A DNA stretch of 64,000 nucleotides from UBA1858 sp045105615 (GTDB taxonomy: Bacteria; Pseudomonadota; Gammaproteobacteria; UBA4575), in assembly GCA_045105615.1 (NCBI GenBank), contig JBGCDS010000004.1, positions 1 to 64,000 on the forward strand. Reading direction: 5' to 3'. The notes beneath the pieces were generated by a model that saw only the letters and a list, made by a program, of their open reading frames with translations, had not been told where the DNA came from and searched no databases. This document shows, piece after piece, positions 25,775-34,587 of the stretch (positions are counted from its first letter, which is position 1; each line of letters opens with the position of its first letter). A program made the position numbers and the translations under genes.

Positions 25775-26242
25775 ATGAAACAGCTCGAATGGAAATCTAA
25801 GCGATTTGACCAGCTTGATAATAACCAACTATATGATCTGATTAAATTTCGCGTGAATATTTTTGTCGTTGAGCAAAACTGTCCTTATCCTGAGTTAGAT
25901 GAAAAGGATCGCGCAATTGACGCACATCATTTAATCGCCTACCAGAATTTAAATATAGCTGCTTACGCACGATTATTACCTCCTGGTGTGAGTTACCCAG
26001 AATGTAGCATTGGACGCTTCGCTGTCGACGCATCTATACGTTTGCAAGGCATTGGTTCTATATTAATGGATAAATGCTTTGAGCAAATAGCTATACTATG
26101 GCCAGATAATGACATTAAAGTTAGCGCTCAAGCCCACCTAAAGAAGTTTTATGGAGATTTTGCATTCGAGCAAACATCTGAAAGTTACCTTGAAGATGGT
26201 ATTCCACATATTGAAATGCTCAAAAGCAAACCACATGCATAG
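25775..26242 (+). CDS. elaA: ElaA-family GNAT N-acetyltransferase
   Basis: A 155-aa acetyltransferase. The ElaA signature is visible in LYDLIKFRVNIFVVEQNCPYPELDEKD at the N-terminus, and the acetyl-CoA loop is RLQGIGSILM (about residues 88-97) after IGRFAVD. Substrate of ElaA proteins is not established. It is the first of four plus-strand genes (elaA-roxA-ndh-dsbA-like) spaced 8-30 nt apart. No ribosome site precedes the ATG. Confidence 0.87.
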   Translation: MKQLEWKSKRFDQLDNNQLYDLIKFRVNIFVVEQNCPYPELDEKDRAIDAHHLIAYQNLNIAAYARLLPPGVSYPECSIGRFAVDASIRLQGIGSILMDKCFEQIAILWPDNDIKVSAQAHLKKFYGDFAFEQTSESYLEDGIPHIEMLKSKPHA

Positions 26243-26260
26243 TAATAAAGCATCTTTAAC

Positions 26261-27421
26261 ATGAATCCCATTGCATTAGCGGGTATGCCTCTGAAAGAGT
26301 TCCTATCTGAATACTGGCAAAAGAAACCTCTCTTAATACGTAACGCATTATCCCAGATTGAATCACCCGTAGATGCTGATGTACTTGCTGGACTAGCCTG
26401 CGAAGAGTCTGTTGAATCACGACTGATTATTAGAAAGGGAGATTCATGGGATTTGCAACACGGTCCATTCAGTGACGAAATATTTTCAACACTCCCCGAA
26501 ACCGATTGGACACTCCTTGTTCAAGCCGTTGATCATTGCGTTCCCAAAGCCGCTGAATTATTAGAGCTATTCAATTTCATTCCTCGCTGGAGGATTGATG
26601 ACTTAATGATGAGCTATGCCAACAATGGTGGCGGTGTTGGACCACACTTTGATCACTATGATGTCTTTCTAGTGCAGACTAGCGGACAACGCAAATGGGA
26701 AGTAGGTGGAATTTATGATGAAGCATCTCCTATTCAAGAAAATCTACCCGTAAAAATACTTAAGGATTTTCAAGCGACAAACAGCTGGGTATTAGACCCT
26801 GGTGACATTTTATACCTACCACCTAGTGTTGGGCACAATGGCATCGCACAGGGTGATGGCTGTATCACCTGCTCCGTCGGCTTTCGAGCTCCTGCGCATA
26901 GTGAAATATTACGCGAATATACTGACTACCTAGGTGATCGACTAACTGAATCGATGCGCTACCAAGATCTCGACCTTACTGCGCAAAAAAATACCGGCGA
27001 AATAAGCACATACACAATTGAAAAATTTCAACGGATACTTTCAGATTATGCTCAAGATTCTACTGCTATTAGCCAATGGCTTGGTCGTTACATCACAACG
27101 CCAAAATATCAACACGCGAACGATTTTGAATTGCGGCAGTCAGACAATACATATTCGCTTGCAGAGCTAAAAAATCATCTTGCCTCTAACTATTGTTTGA
27201 TGAGAAACGAAGGCTCTCGTTTTGCTTTTAAAGCCGAAGCTAAACATAATATCCTTTTTGTTGATGGACAGGTTATTGTCTCCCAATCTAGTTCCAACGA
27301 TCTAATAACGTTGCTTTGCAACAAAATTAAGCTTCAACCTAAAGATTTCACTCAGAGTGAGGATAACCTCGATTTACTATTAACCCTGCTTAACCATAGT
27401 GCACTGTATTTAATGGAATAA
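26261..27421 (+). CDS. roxA: 50S ribosomal protein L16 arginine hydroxylase (RoxA/YcfD)
   Basis: Iron/2-oxoglutarate JmjC oxygenase of 386 aa that hydroxylates Arg81 of L16. The metal-binding HxD is in GPHFDHYDVF (about residues 125-134), followed by QTSGQRKWEVGG and the distal His of LPPSVGHNG. The C-terminal winged-helix region typical of YcfD is present. It is 18 nt after elaA and 8 nt before ndh. The length matches the family. Confidence 0.92.
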   Translation: MNPIALAGMPLKEFLSEYWQKKPLLIRNALSQIESPVDADVLAGLACEESVESRLIIRKGDSWDLQHGPFSDEIFSTLPETDWTLLVQAVDHCVPKAAELLELFNFIPRWRIDDLMMSYANNGGGVGPHFDHYDVFLVQTSGQRKWEVGGIYDEASPIQENLPVKILKDFQATNSWVLDPGDILYLPPSVGHNGIAQGDGCITCSVGFRAPAHSEILREYTDYLGDRLTESMRYQDLDLTAQKNTGEISTYTIEKFQRILSDYAQDSTAISQWLGRYITTPKYQHANDFELRQSDNTYSLAELKNHLASNYCLMRNEGSRFAFKAEAKHNILFVDGQVIVSQSSSNDLITLLCNKIKLQPKDFTQSEDNLDLLLTLLNHSALYLME

Positions 27422-27429
27422 AAAAATCA

Positions 27430-28746
27430 ATGGATTCACATCATATTATTATTGTCGGCGGCGGCGCAGGCGGTCTAGAGCTAGCCACCAAACTGGGTAA
27501 CAAGCTTGGCAAAAAAGGAAAAGCCAAAATCACCTTAGTAGACAGTGAGCTCACTCATGTATGGAAACCACTATTACATGAAGTGGCAGCGGGAACATTG
27601 AACACCTATGAAGACGAAGTGAGCTATCCTGCACTAGCCTACAAGAATCATTTCATCTTCAGAATTGGTCGCATGGACTCCTTAAATCGTGAGACACAAG
27701 AAATATCGTTAGCCCCTACTCTAGATAAAAATGGGATTGAGTATATCCCGCGCAGATCATTTAAATATGACACATTAATTTTTGCCGTCGGCAGCCAAAC
27801 CAATGACTTTGGCATCAAAGGTGTAAAAGAACACTGTCTGTTCTTAGACACCAGTGCTGAGGCAGAGGCTTTTCATCATGAGCTATTACGTAATGCTTAC
27901 ACTGCCCATGCCCAAACAAGCCCTTTACGTGAAGGACAACTCAAAGTAGCTATTGCTGGCGCAGGTGCCACTGGCGTGGAATTGTCCGCTGAATTACATG
28001 AAGCATTCGAGCAGTTGATTAAATTCGGCATAGATGAATTGCACCAAGACAATATTAAAATCACGATTATTGAAGCTGCTGATCGAGTATTGCCTGCTTT
28101 ACCTGCCGAGCTATCAGAAAAAACACTGAAAGCGCTAGAAAAAATTCATGTTGAAGTCCTTGCAAATCACCGTATCAGCGAAGCCACTAGCGAAGGCTTT
28201 ATCACAGATAAAGGTGGCTTAATTCCTTCAGAAATTAAAGTTTGGTCTGCCGGAATTAAAGCACCCGACTTTTTAGCTGAAATTGATGGATTAGAAACAA
28301 CTAGCAATAATCGATTAGTTGTTAACAAAACATTAGAGACTACTCGTGATAACAATATTTTCGCTTTCGGAGACTGCGCTGCTTGCCCAATGAATGACAC
28401 CGACATGACAGTGCCTCCTCGCGCACAGGCCGCACATCAGCAGGCATCCATGTTAGTAAAAACTATCAAAAACAGATTAAAGAACAAGCCTCTGCCTAGC
28501 TATCGCTACGTTGACTACGGCTCTTTAATCAATTTAAGTAACTATGCCACGGTAGGGAACATGATGGGCAATCTAATGGGTAAAGCTGCAGGTAGCTTTA
28601 TGGTAGAAGGCATCCTTGCACGATTCGTGTATTTATCTTTATACAAGATGCATCAACTCGCCATTATGGGCTTGATCCGCGTAGGCTTAATAACCATTGC
28701 AAACATACTGACTCAGAAAACTCGACCAAGAATGAAATTCCATTAA
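27430..28746 (+). CDS. ndh: Type II NADH:quinone oxidoreductase
   Basis: A 438-aa non-pumping NADH dehydrogenase attached to the inner membrane, passing electrons from NADH to quinone. The FAD dinucleotide motif IIIVGGGAGGLELA is at the N-terminus, the NADH motif VAIAGAGATGVELSAEL lies near residue 177, and the FAD-contact segment FAFGDCAACP follows. A hydrophobic C-terminal region provides membrane association. It lies in a short plus-strand operon behind roxA. Its activity would affect quinone redox state, which RegB senses, though they are 17 kb apart. Confidence 0.92.
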   Translation: MDSHHIIIVGGGAGGLELATKLGNKLGKKGKAKITLVDSELTHVWKPLLHEVAAGTLNTYEDEVSYPALAYKNHFIFRIGRMDSLNRETQEISLAPTLDKNGIEYIPRRSFKYDTLIFAVGSQTNDFGIKGVKEHCLFLDTSAEAEAFHHELLRNAYTAHAQTSPLREGQLKVAIAGAGATGVELSAELHEAFEQLIKFGIDELHQDNIKITIIEAADRVLPALPAELSEKTLKALEKIHVEVLANHRISEATSEGFITDKGGLIPSEIKVWSAGIKAPDFLAEIDGLETTSNNRLVVNKTLETTRDNNIFAFGDCAACPMNDTDMTVPPRAQAAHQQASMLVKTIKNRLKNKPLPSYRYVDYGSLINLSNYATVGNMMGNLMGKAAGSFMVEGILARFVYLSLYKMHQLAIMGLIRVGLITIANILTQKTRPRMKFH

Positions 28747-28776
28747 CGTGCTAACGCTCACCACTCAGCTACCATC

Positions 28777-29394
28777 ATGAAACTCTATTATGTACATGAC
28801 CCAATGTGTAGCTGGTGTTGGGCATTCAGGCCTGTATTAATAGAACTGAAGAAAAAACTTCCTAGCAATATTAGATTTATTCGTTTACTTGGCGGCTTGG
28901 CTGCTGACAGCGATACTCCTATGCCTGAGGAAACCAAACAATACGTCATAGATAATTGGCACCGCATTCAACAACAACTGCCTAAAACAAAATTCAATTA
29001 TGATTTTTGGACCAACTGCCAACCACGTCGCAGCACCTACCCTGCATGTCGCGCAGTGATCGCGGCAAGAAAGCAAGGATTAAAGTACGACGACATAATG
29101 ACCCATGAAATTCAGCAGGCTTATTATCTACAGGCAAAAAATCCTTCTGATAATCAAACACTAATAGCGCTTGCTCAGAATATCGGCTTAGACACAGATC
29201 AATTCAACCAAGACTTGATCAGTACCGATACCCACCAAGCATTAGCTCACGAACTAAACACTGCTCAAAGTTTACAGTTAAATTCTTTCCCTAGTTTTTT
29301 ATTAACTGACGGCGAGCGTGGGTTACACATTAATCCTGACTATACGCAGGCAGATGTTATCTTGGAAAAAATACAACATGCTTTACCGAATTAA
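28777..29394 (+). CDS. DsbA-family thioredoxin-like protein
   Basis: A 205-aa cytoplasmic protein (no signal peptide) with a thioredoxin-fold CSWC at residues 11-14, preceded by YYVHDPM, and the cis-Pro region NSFPSFLL (about 170). This fits the FrnE/DsbA-like subgroup rather than periplasmic DsbA. Substrate unknown. It is the last gene of the elaA-roxA-ndh run and is convergent to the fatty-acid hydroxylase gene. No ribosome site is evident. Confidence 0.82.
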   Translation: MKLYYVHDPMCSWCWAFRPVLIELKKKLPSNIRFIRLLGGLAADSDTPMPEETKQYVIDNWHRIQQQLPKTKFNYDFWTNCQPRRSTYPACRAVIAARKQGLKYDDIMTHEIQQAYYLQAKNPSDNQTLIALAQNIGLDTDQFNQDLISTDTHQALAHELNTAQSLQLNSFPSFLLTDGERGLHINPDYTQADVILEKIQHALPN

Positions 29395-29416
29395 CCAGCT
29401 CGCCAAAGCAAATAAA

Positions 29417-30559
29417 TTACTTCTTCTTAAACAATGCAGTCAGTGGATATAGCGTTTGACCGGTATATGTTATTGGCAATTTAACTGTCGTACCGTAGTC
29501 TGCAGGCCAAATGTTTTTAGGCATGTGATGTGTTTTAAATAAACGATCAAACAATACGGTATGCGCTGAGTAATTTGTATCAATTGCTGGCTTCTCAGAA
29601 CTATGATGCCAATGATGGAACTGAGGCGTAACAAAAATATATTTCAACGGCCCAAACGAAAAACTCAAATTACAGTGAATCAATATCGCCTGTAATGCAG
29701 CAAAAGTGACATAGACATTCAGCGCTGTTTCACTTGCACCTAACAAATACAATGGCACCATAACCATGGCACGCTCTGAAAACACCTGAATGAAATGTCC
29801 GCGCGAACCAGCTAGCCAGTCTAAATTTTCAACTGAATGATGCACCGCATGCACAGGCCAGAGGAAAGGAATTTCATGATAGGCGCGATGCTCCCAATAA
29901 AGCACGAAGTCGGCACATAAAATAATTAGCGCCACTTGTAACAATAGCGGAATTGACTGTATCGATTGTTGCAATGCCGGGCTGACAGCCCAATCAAAAT
30001 GGGCCGCATGATAATTAGCGTATATCAAAATAGCCGAGATCATTAAATGATTAAAACAGAAATAAAATAAATCTAAGCCCCATTCACGGCGTAAAATAAT
30101 TTGGTTTTTATATTTCGGGAACAACTTCTCCAAGGTCATAAAAATCACCGCCGAACCAAGAAAAGCTAATATCAACCAATCCACACCTAAAGAAAGTCGG
30201 CGTGCTTCTACGGATTCAATAGGAATACTATAACCACCAAGCGCGAATGCTATTAAGGTTAACCCAATGCCTACTGCACCCATTAATTTATGTTTATTTA
30301 GCACAAAGGTTAATACGCCAAATAACAATGAAAAATACATACCGTATTTCAATACCTTCTGTAGAAACACGGCATCATAGGCCTGCCTAAGTTCGATTGT
30401 AGTTAAATAGGCCGGAAACAGATATGCAAGCACTGCCAGCAGACTGAGCGCACCTAAAAATAATGCGCTATAGCCGCTAATTCTACCTTCACCCAACCGA
30501 AACTGGTTTTTCTCATCCAATGGAACATCCCGTTCACGATATTGGTAGTCTTCACTCAT
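29417..30559 (-). CDS. Sterol desaturase/fatty-acid hydroxylase family membrane protein
   Basis: A 380-aa integral-membrane di-iron oxygenase with about eight hydrophobic segments. Histidine boxes are seen in order: EHRAYHE, HAVHHSVE and FHHWHHS. These coordinate the di-iron centre of the family. The extra N-terminal membrane region (first 120 residues) makes it longer than simple sterol desaturases. The lipid substrate is unknown. It starts 14 nt downstream of a small hypothetical gene on the same strand. Confidence 0.85.
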   Translation of the reverse strand: MSEDYQYRERDVPLDEKNQFRLGEGRISGYSALFLGALSLLAVLAYLFPAYLTTIELRQAYDAVFLQKVLKYGMYFSLLFGVLTFVLNKHKLMGAVGIGLTLIAFALGGYSIPIESVEARRLSLGVDWLILAFLGSAVIFMTLEKLFPKYKNQIILRREWGLDLFYFCFNHLMISAILIYANYHAAHFDWAVSPALQQSIQSIPLLLQVALIILCADFVLYWEHRAYHEIPFLWPVHAVHHSVENLDWLAGSRGHFIQVFSERAMVMVPLYLLGASETALNVYVTFAALQAILIHCNLSFSFGPLKYIFVTPQFHHWHHSSEKPAIDTNYSAHTVLFDRLFKTHHMPKNIWPADYGTTVKLPITYTGQTLYPLTALFKKK

Positions 30560-30573
30560 AAACTACTATTCTT

Positions 30574-30924
30574 TTATTTAATTTCTTTCAAAAATCTAAT
30601 TGCCATATCCTGAGCACTATTACGATGCCTATCTACCAACTTGCCCCATTCTTCACAGTACTCACATAGCCGGCCTGCGTTGGTATTATCTAGTGATTCG
30701 CCAAGCTTATCTCTCATATAAAAAATTTCTGAGCATAGCTCTATTAATTCAGCAGTGATCTTATCTGACTTCTTTTTCAAACTGACATAAGAAACAAAAC
30801 TTTTCGCGCAAAAAATAAATTCGTTTTTACCCTTTGCAGCTTCCTCTAAATGCGGAATCAATCTCTCATCTAGCTCTTCTTCTAGCGAATCAAGCTGTGC
30901 ATATAATTTTGAACGTGCAACCAT
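30574..30924 (-). CDS. Hypothetical helical protein
   Basis: A 116-aa charged, all-helical protein (LDSLEEELDERLIPHLEEAA) with Cys residues in FIFCAKSF and LCEYCEEWG. No signal peptide and no recognised family. It lies 14 nt upstream of the fatty-acid hydroxylase gene in the same orientation, so the two may be co-transcribed. A four-helix-bundle sensor fragment is possible but unproven. Confidence 0.55.
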   Translation of the reverse strand: MVARSKLYAQLDSLEEELDERLIPHLEEAAKGKNEFIFCAKSFVSYVSLKKKSDKITAELIELCSEIFYMRDKLGESLDNTNAGRLCEYCEEWGKLVDRHRNSAQDMAIRFLKEIK

Positions 30925-31302
30925 AATATTTAATGTAACACCCCAGGGGAAAATTTATAGATTTTACTATTGTAATCTAACAGCCTCATTTCACCGCACC
31001 TATCTTCATCAAATGAATATGAGAAAGATTAATTATAAAAACTCACTAGCCAACAAACCTTAAATGTAGTTGTTGAAATATATTCCACCCAAAAGTCATA
31101 TTTCTTTACATTACATATCTAAAAAGCAAACGATTACTAGCTTTTCACATATACTATTAATGACAATAACTGTTCAAGTGTGTGCATTACATGTTGAACC
31201 AAGCAAAATTTAAACTCAATAATGAATGTCCGCTATAGACCAGAAGCTTGTCAATAATATTTAGTGGCTTACTCATAGAAATTGATACTGCATTGCAGCA
31301 AT
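30925..31302. other. 378-bp AT-rich intergenic region without a gene
   Basis: No open frame of note, no tRNA-like fold and no strong terminator seen. The segment near 31220-31255 (AATGAATGTCCGCTATAGACC, then AGAAGC) resembles the half of a small noncoding repeat common in some gammaproteobacteria, but I cannot confirm a partner half here. Otherwise it appears to be degenerate sequence. Confidence 0.4.
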
Positions 31303-31668
31303 CTAATTAAGCACCTGATAACCTCTTCCGCTTAGACAGCGTTTAACAACCTCAACCTCTTCACCTTCTCCTTTATTTATACCCTCAGCACCTCCAGTGA
31401 CTGCACCGACACCTGCTCCACGTGCTGCACCTTCTGCGCCATCAAATATCGCACCCACAGCACCACCGACAACCGCTCCTGAAACAGCTCCTTTAGCGCC
31501 TTTTTCTTTAGTCTTCACTTCAGCACTATAGCCACGGCACTCTTCCAGATCAGCATAGTACTGTCCCATATCAACACCTTTTCTGTCGATAATAATCTCT
31601 TTAGTCGTAGAGCAAGCTGGCAGCACGACTAACAAGACTATTGCTATGTTTAATTGATTCATCTTCAT
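31303..31668 (-). CDS. Glycine-zipper lipoprotein
   Basis: A 121-aa predicted lipoprotein with a signal peptide ending in the lipobox LPAC (Cys about residue 19). The middle is a glycine-zipper: repeated Gly/Ala with GAVVGGAVGAIF and GAGVGAVTGG (about residues 60-95). Two Cys flank it (LEECRGYS, KRCLSGRGY) and could form a disulfide. Similar small outer-membrane-associated proteins occur in many gammaproteobacteria. Specific function unknown. It is isolated between noncoding stretches. Confidence 0.8.
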   Translation of the reverse strand: MKMNQLNIAIVLLVVLPACSTTKEIIIDRKGVDMGQYYADLEECRGYSAEVKTKEKGAKGAVSGAVVGGAVGAIFDGAEGAARGAGVGAVTGGAEGINKGEGEEVEVVKRCLSGRGYQVLN

Positions 31669-31968
31669 TCTCTAATAATTGTTATAAACTCACTTTATCT
31701 AAGATGGCTTTCTCATACAGTCAGTCAATTTTTCTAAGTCTATCCAAACAAAAATACAAAAGCTGGCTTATCAAAAGCACATGGCCGCATTCAATTGACA
31801 CCCCATCTTCAACGCACCATTATAAAGTATCTTAACAGTTATTTAAAAACACTAGCTTCTTCATCCTTGAGTTTATATTTTCTATTAAAGAATATTATCT
31901 ATTCACTAATCTAAAGTTATCTGCCTTTGCATAACCTTTTATAAATAATGTTTTCGCCAGGGTATATA

Positions 31969-32224
31969 ATGAGCTCACGTGGCATATCACGTCGAATTTA
32001 TACTGAATTTGGAATTACCCTTTTTCTTCTTTGCACGCTCGCTATTGTCAGTGCATTATCCATTTGGAATCTTGCTTATATATTCAGCGAATACTTAGAA
32101 ACTGCACGACAGAGTCTTTCCATCAATCAATCAACAATCAAAGCAATGTGATAAACGCTTTGGTTGAATTTATTGAAATCGCTAATAACAGTAAGAAAAA
32201 TGAGCTAGCAATTAACCTATTTTG
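31969..32224 (+). pseudogene. Frameshifted N-terminal remnant of a chemoreceptor or sensor protein
   Basis: The frame opening at 31969 (MSSRGISRRIYTEFGITLFL) encodes a membrane segment (LFLLCTLAIVSALSIWNLAYI) followed by a polar helix and stops at 32151. The next frame, from about 32133, continues with SNVINALVEFIEIANNSKKN, a plausible continuation of the same helical input domain, until it runs into ybeD at 32225. This is the layout of a methyl-accepting chemotaxis or sensor-kinase N-terminus broken by one frameshift and truncated. An upstream ATG at 31948 would extend the frame by seven residues. The 270 bp before it hold nothing else recognisable. Confidence 0.55.
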
Positions 32225-32527
32225 TTATAACGCCATAATCACTTCTGGGCAATTAGTAACAGCTGCACAGACTTTATCAAGTTGATCTCTATCGCGTGCA
32301 ACGATGACAATGGTGTAACTAACATACTTATCATTTTTGCTGGGGGTAGTTTTTGTTGACGCCCAATCTTCTCTTGGAACAAATTGTTCAACCACGCTAT
32401 CGACTGCGGCTATAAAATGCAGCGTGTTCATCCCAAACATTTTTAACGGAAAATCACAGGGATAGACTAAACCTTGCGGATCTTCGCCACTTCCATTTGC
32501 ACCACCATTTCCATTGAGTTTAGACAT
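32225..32527 (-). CDS. ybeD: DUF493/YbeD family protein
   Basis: A 100-aa small ferredoxin-like-fold protein. The family features are the YPCDFPLKMFG start, YVSYTIVIVARDRDQLD in the middle and the NCPEVIMAL end. It has a Gly/Asn-rich N-terminal extension (residues 1-15). It normally stands between dacA and lipB. Here dat and dacC are upstream as expected, but downstream lipB is replaced by a sensor remnant and 10 kb of other genes. Its start abuts the dat stop. Confidence 0.9.
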   Translation of the reverse strand: MSKLNGNGGANGSGEDPQGLVYPCDFPLKMFGMNTLHFIAAVDSVVEQFVPREDWASTKTTPSKNDKYVSYTIVIVARDRDQLDKVCAAVTNCPEVIMAL

Positions 32528-33363
32528 TATTCTTTACGCTGCTGATATAAGTCATACACCGTTTTCCATAGTTCACCAGGTGTTCCGGTTCCTACCATCT
32601 TTTCATCGACAGTAGTTACTGGCGCGCACTCTTTAGTTGAACTAGTAATCCACACTTCATCAGCATCTGCCAACTGCACTAATGTAACAGCCTGCTCGAA
32701 TAACGGAATATTATTTTCATTGAGTATATCTACCACTACATCACGTGTGATTCCTGGCAGAATTAAATTATTTTTTGGCGCAGTAAAGACCTGACCATCT
32801 TTAACTACAAACACATTAGTCGCTGCCCCTTCCAATACATAACCATCTCGAATCATGATAGCCTCATCAGCATTGCTTTCGGCCGCTTGTTGTTTGTTCA
32901 TCACGTTAGCTAACAAACTGGTGACTTTAATATCACAACGATTCCAACGTATATCCTGAGCAGTCACTACAGTTAATCCTTTTTTGTACATATCTGGATT
33001 GACTGCTGGCCATGGGTTAGTCATCGCGAATACGGTAGGTTTTGTATTTACCGGAAAGACATGATCACGTTTTGCTACACCGCGTGTTATCTGTAAATAC
33101 ACAGACAACTGCTCTAGGCCCGAGCTTTCGATCAATTTATTAATGATTTGTTGCCAATCACTCTCAGTATGCGGATTACTGATTTTCGTCTGATCAAGGC
33201 TGTGGTTTAATCTTATTAAATGCGCTTCTATACAAAAGGGCTTTGAATTATAGATAGGAATTAACTCATAAATAGCATCGCCGAAGATAAAACCTCGATC
33301 TAACACTGAAACTTTACACTCGTCTAAAGGTAAATAATCACCGTTCAAATACGCTATGCTCAT
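32527..33363 (-). CDS. dat: D-amino acid aminotransferase
   Basis: PLP fold-type IV transaminase of 278 aa, interconverting D-Ala and D-Glu with 2-oxo acids. The PLP lysine lies in RCDIKVTSLLANV (about residue 146), followed by LEGAATNVFVV and the phosphate-binding PGITRDVV. It overlaps ybeD by 1 nt and stands in the peptidoglycan operon after dacC, which suggests recycling of D-Ala released by carboxypeptidases. A branched-chain aminotransferase is unlikely from size and sequence. Confidence 0.9.
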   Translation of the reverse strand: MSIAYLNGDYLPLDECKVSVLDRGFIFGDAIYELIPIYNSKPFCIEAHLIRLNHSLDQTKISNPHTESDWQQIINKLIESSGLEQLSVYLQITRGVAKRDHVFPVNTKPTVFAMTNPWPAVNPDMYKKGLTVVTAQDIRWNRCDIKVTSLLANVMNKQQAAESNADEAIMIRDGYVLEGAATNVFVVKDGQVFTAPKNNLILPGITRDVVVDILNENNIPLFEQAVTLVQLADADEVWITSSTKECAPVTTVDEKMVGTGTPGELWKTVYDLYQQRKE

Positions 33364-33390
33364 TTTACACCATGTTCATCTATCGCAAGC

Positions 33391-34539
33391 TTACTCAAAG
33401 TAGCTCATTACATAGTCGCTAATTCTCTGCATCAAACTGCCTTCCTCAATCGATTCTAATGCAACCAATTCAACCTCGGTAAACTTTGCATCATCCAAGT
33501 TCACTACCACTTTACCCACAGACTGATGTAATGAAATTGGCGCTTCCAGTTGAGATGCTACCTGCATGAATGGTTTCAAGTCATTGTAACGACCACGCGG
33601 AATAGTAATAATAATATCTTCTTTAATACCCAAGCTAACTTCTTTCTTTGCTCCGTACCAGGCACGCTTCTTAAGAAGTTCTTGACCTGCGCTATAAAGT
33701 TTATGCGATTCAAAGAAACGGAAACCATAGTTTAACAACGCTTGCGAATGCGATGCTCTCGCATCAGATGATGGAGCTCCCAATACGACAGAGACTAAAC
33801 GCATATCATCTTTTTTTGCTGACGAAGCCAAGCAATATTTTGCAGCATCAGTATGACCCGTTTTCAATCCATCAACCGTCGGGTCACGCCATAATAGTTT
33901 ATTGCGGTTATGTTGAGTGATTCCGTTATAAGTGAATTCTTTCTGTGAATAACGTTGGTATTGCACTGGGAAATCCCGAATGATGGCACTACTCAATGTA
34001 GCAATATCTCTAGCTGTCATGAAGTGTTGCTCATGGGTTAGACCAGTGACATTAGTAAAATGAGAACTAATCATACCTAGTCGCGCTGCTTCAATATTCA
34101 TCATGCCCGCAAACGCTTCTTCACTGCCTGCAATATGTTCTGCTAATGCAATACTGGCGTCATTACCTGACTGCACAATTAACCCTTGGAGCAAATGATC
34201 TACCTTAACGCGCTTACCCACTTCAACAAACATACGTGAGCCAATAGCACGCCATGCTTTCTCACTTATCAAAACCTCATCACTTAACTGTAACGTCCCT
34301 TCAGATAGTACTTTATAAACCACATAAGCGGTCATTAGCTTTGTAATACTCGCAGGGTCATTTCTCTCATCCGCATTTTGTTCCACTAAGACAGTGTTAG
34401 TGTCATGGTCTAACAAAATATAACTCTTAGCATTAATCATAGGTGCCTTTGGAATAGGCACAGGCTCCGCATTAACATTGGTGACTGCTATAAAGGATAG
34501 CGACAGGATGCAAATTATATTTTTGATCACGTTATTCAT
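33391..34539 (-). CDS. dacC: D-alanyl-D-alanine carboxypeptidase (PBP5/6 type)
   Basis: Periplasmic, membrane-tethered carboxypeptidase of 382 aa that trims the terminal D-Ala from muropeptides. The signal peptide ends near VNAEP. Active-site SITK is at residues 64-67, SGND near 127, and KTGH near 230. The C-terminal beta domain and amphipathic anchor (MQRISDYVMSYF) are present. It has no ribosome site in front and follows rlpA by 48 nt. DacA or DacC cannot be told apart by sequence here. Confidence 0.93.
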   Translation of the reverse strand: MNNVIKNIICILSLSFIAVTNVNAEPVPIPKAPMINAKSYILLDHDTNTVLVEQNADERNDPASITKLMTAYVVYKVLSEGTLQLSDEVLISEKAWRAIGSRMFVEVGKRVKVDHLLQGLIVQSGNDASIALAEHIAGSEEAFAGMMNIEAARLGMISSHFTNVTGLTHEQHFMTARDIATLSSAIIRDFPVQYQRYSQKEFTYNGITQHNRNKLLWRDPTVDGLKTGHTDAAKYCLASSAKKDDMRLVSVVLGAPSSDARASHSQALLNYGFRFFESHKLYSAGQELLKKRAWYGAKKEVSLGIKEDIIITIPRGRYNDLKPFMQVASQLEAPISLHQSVGKVVVNLDDAKFTEVELVALESIEEGSLMQRISDYVMSYFE

Positions 34540-34587
34540 TTATTATTTATTTACGGGTTAATAATGACAGCTACAAATTGTTGGTGG

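Noticed and set aside
32031..32285. Separate small gene overlapping the ybeD end
   Set aside because: Best explained as the shifted frame of the sensor remnant; no own start or ribosome site.
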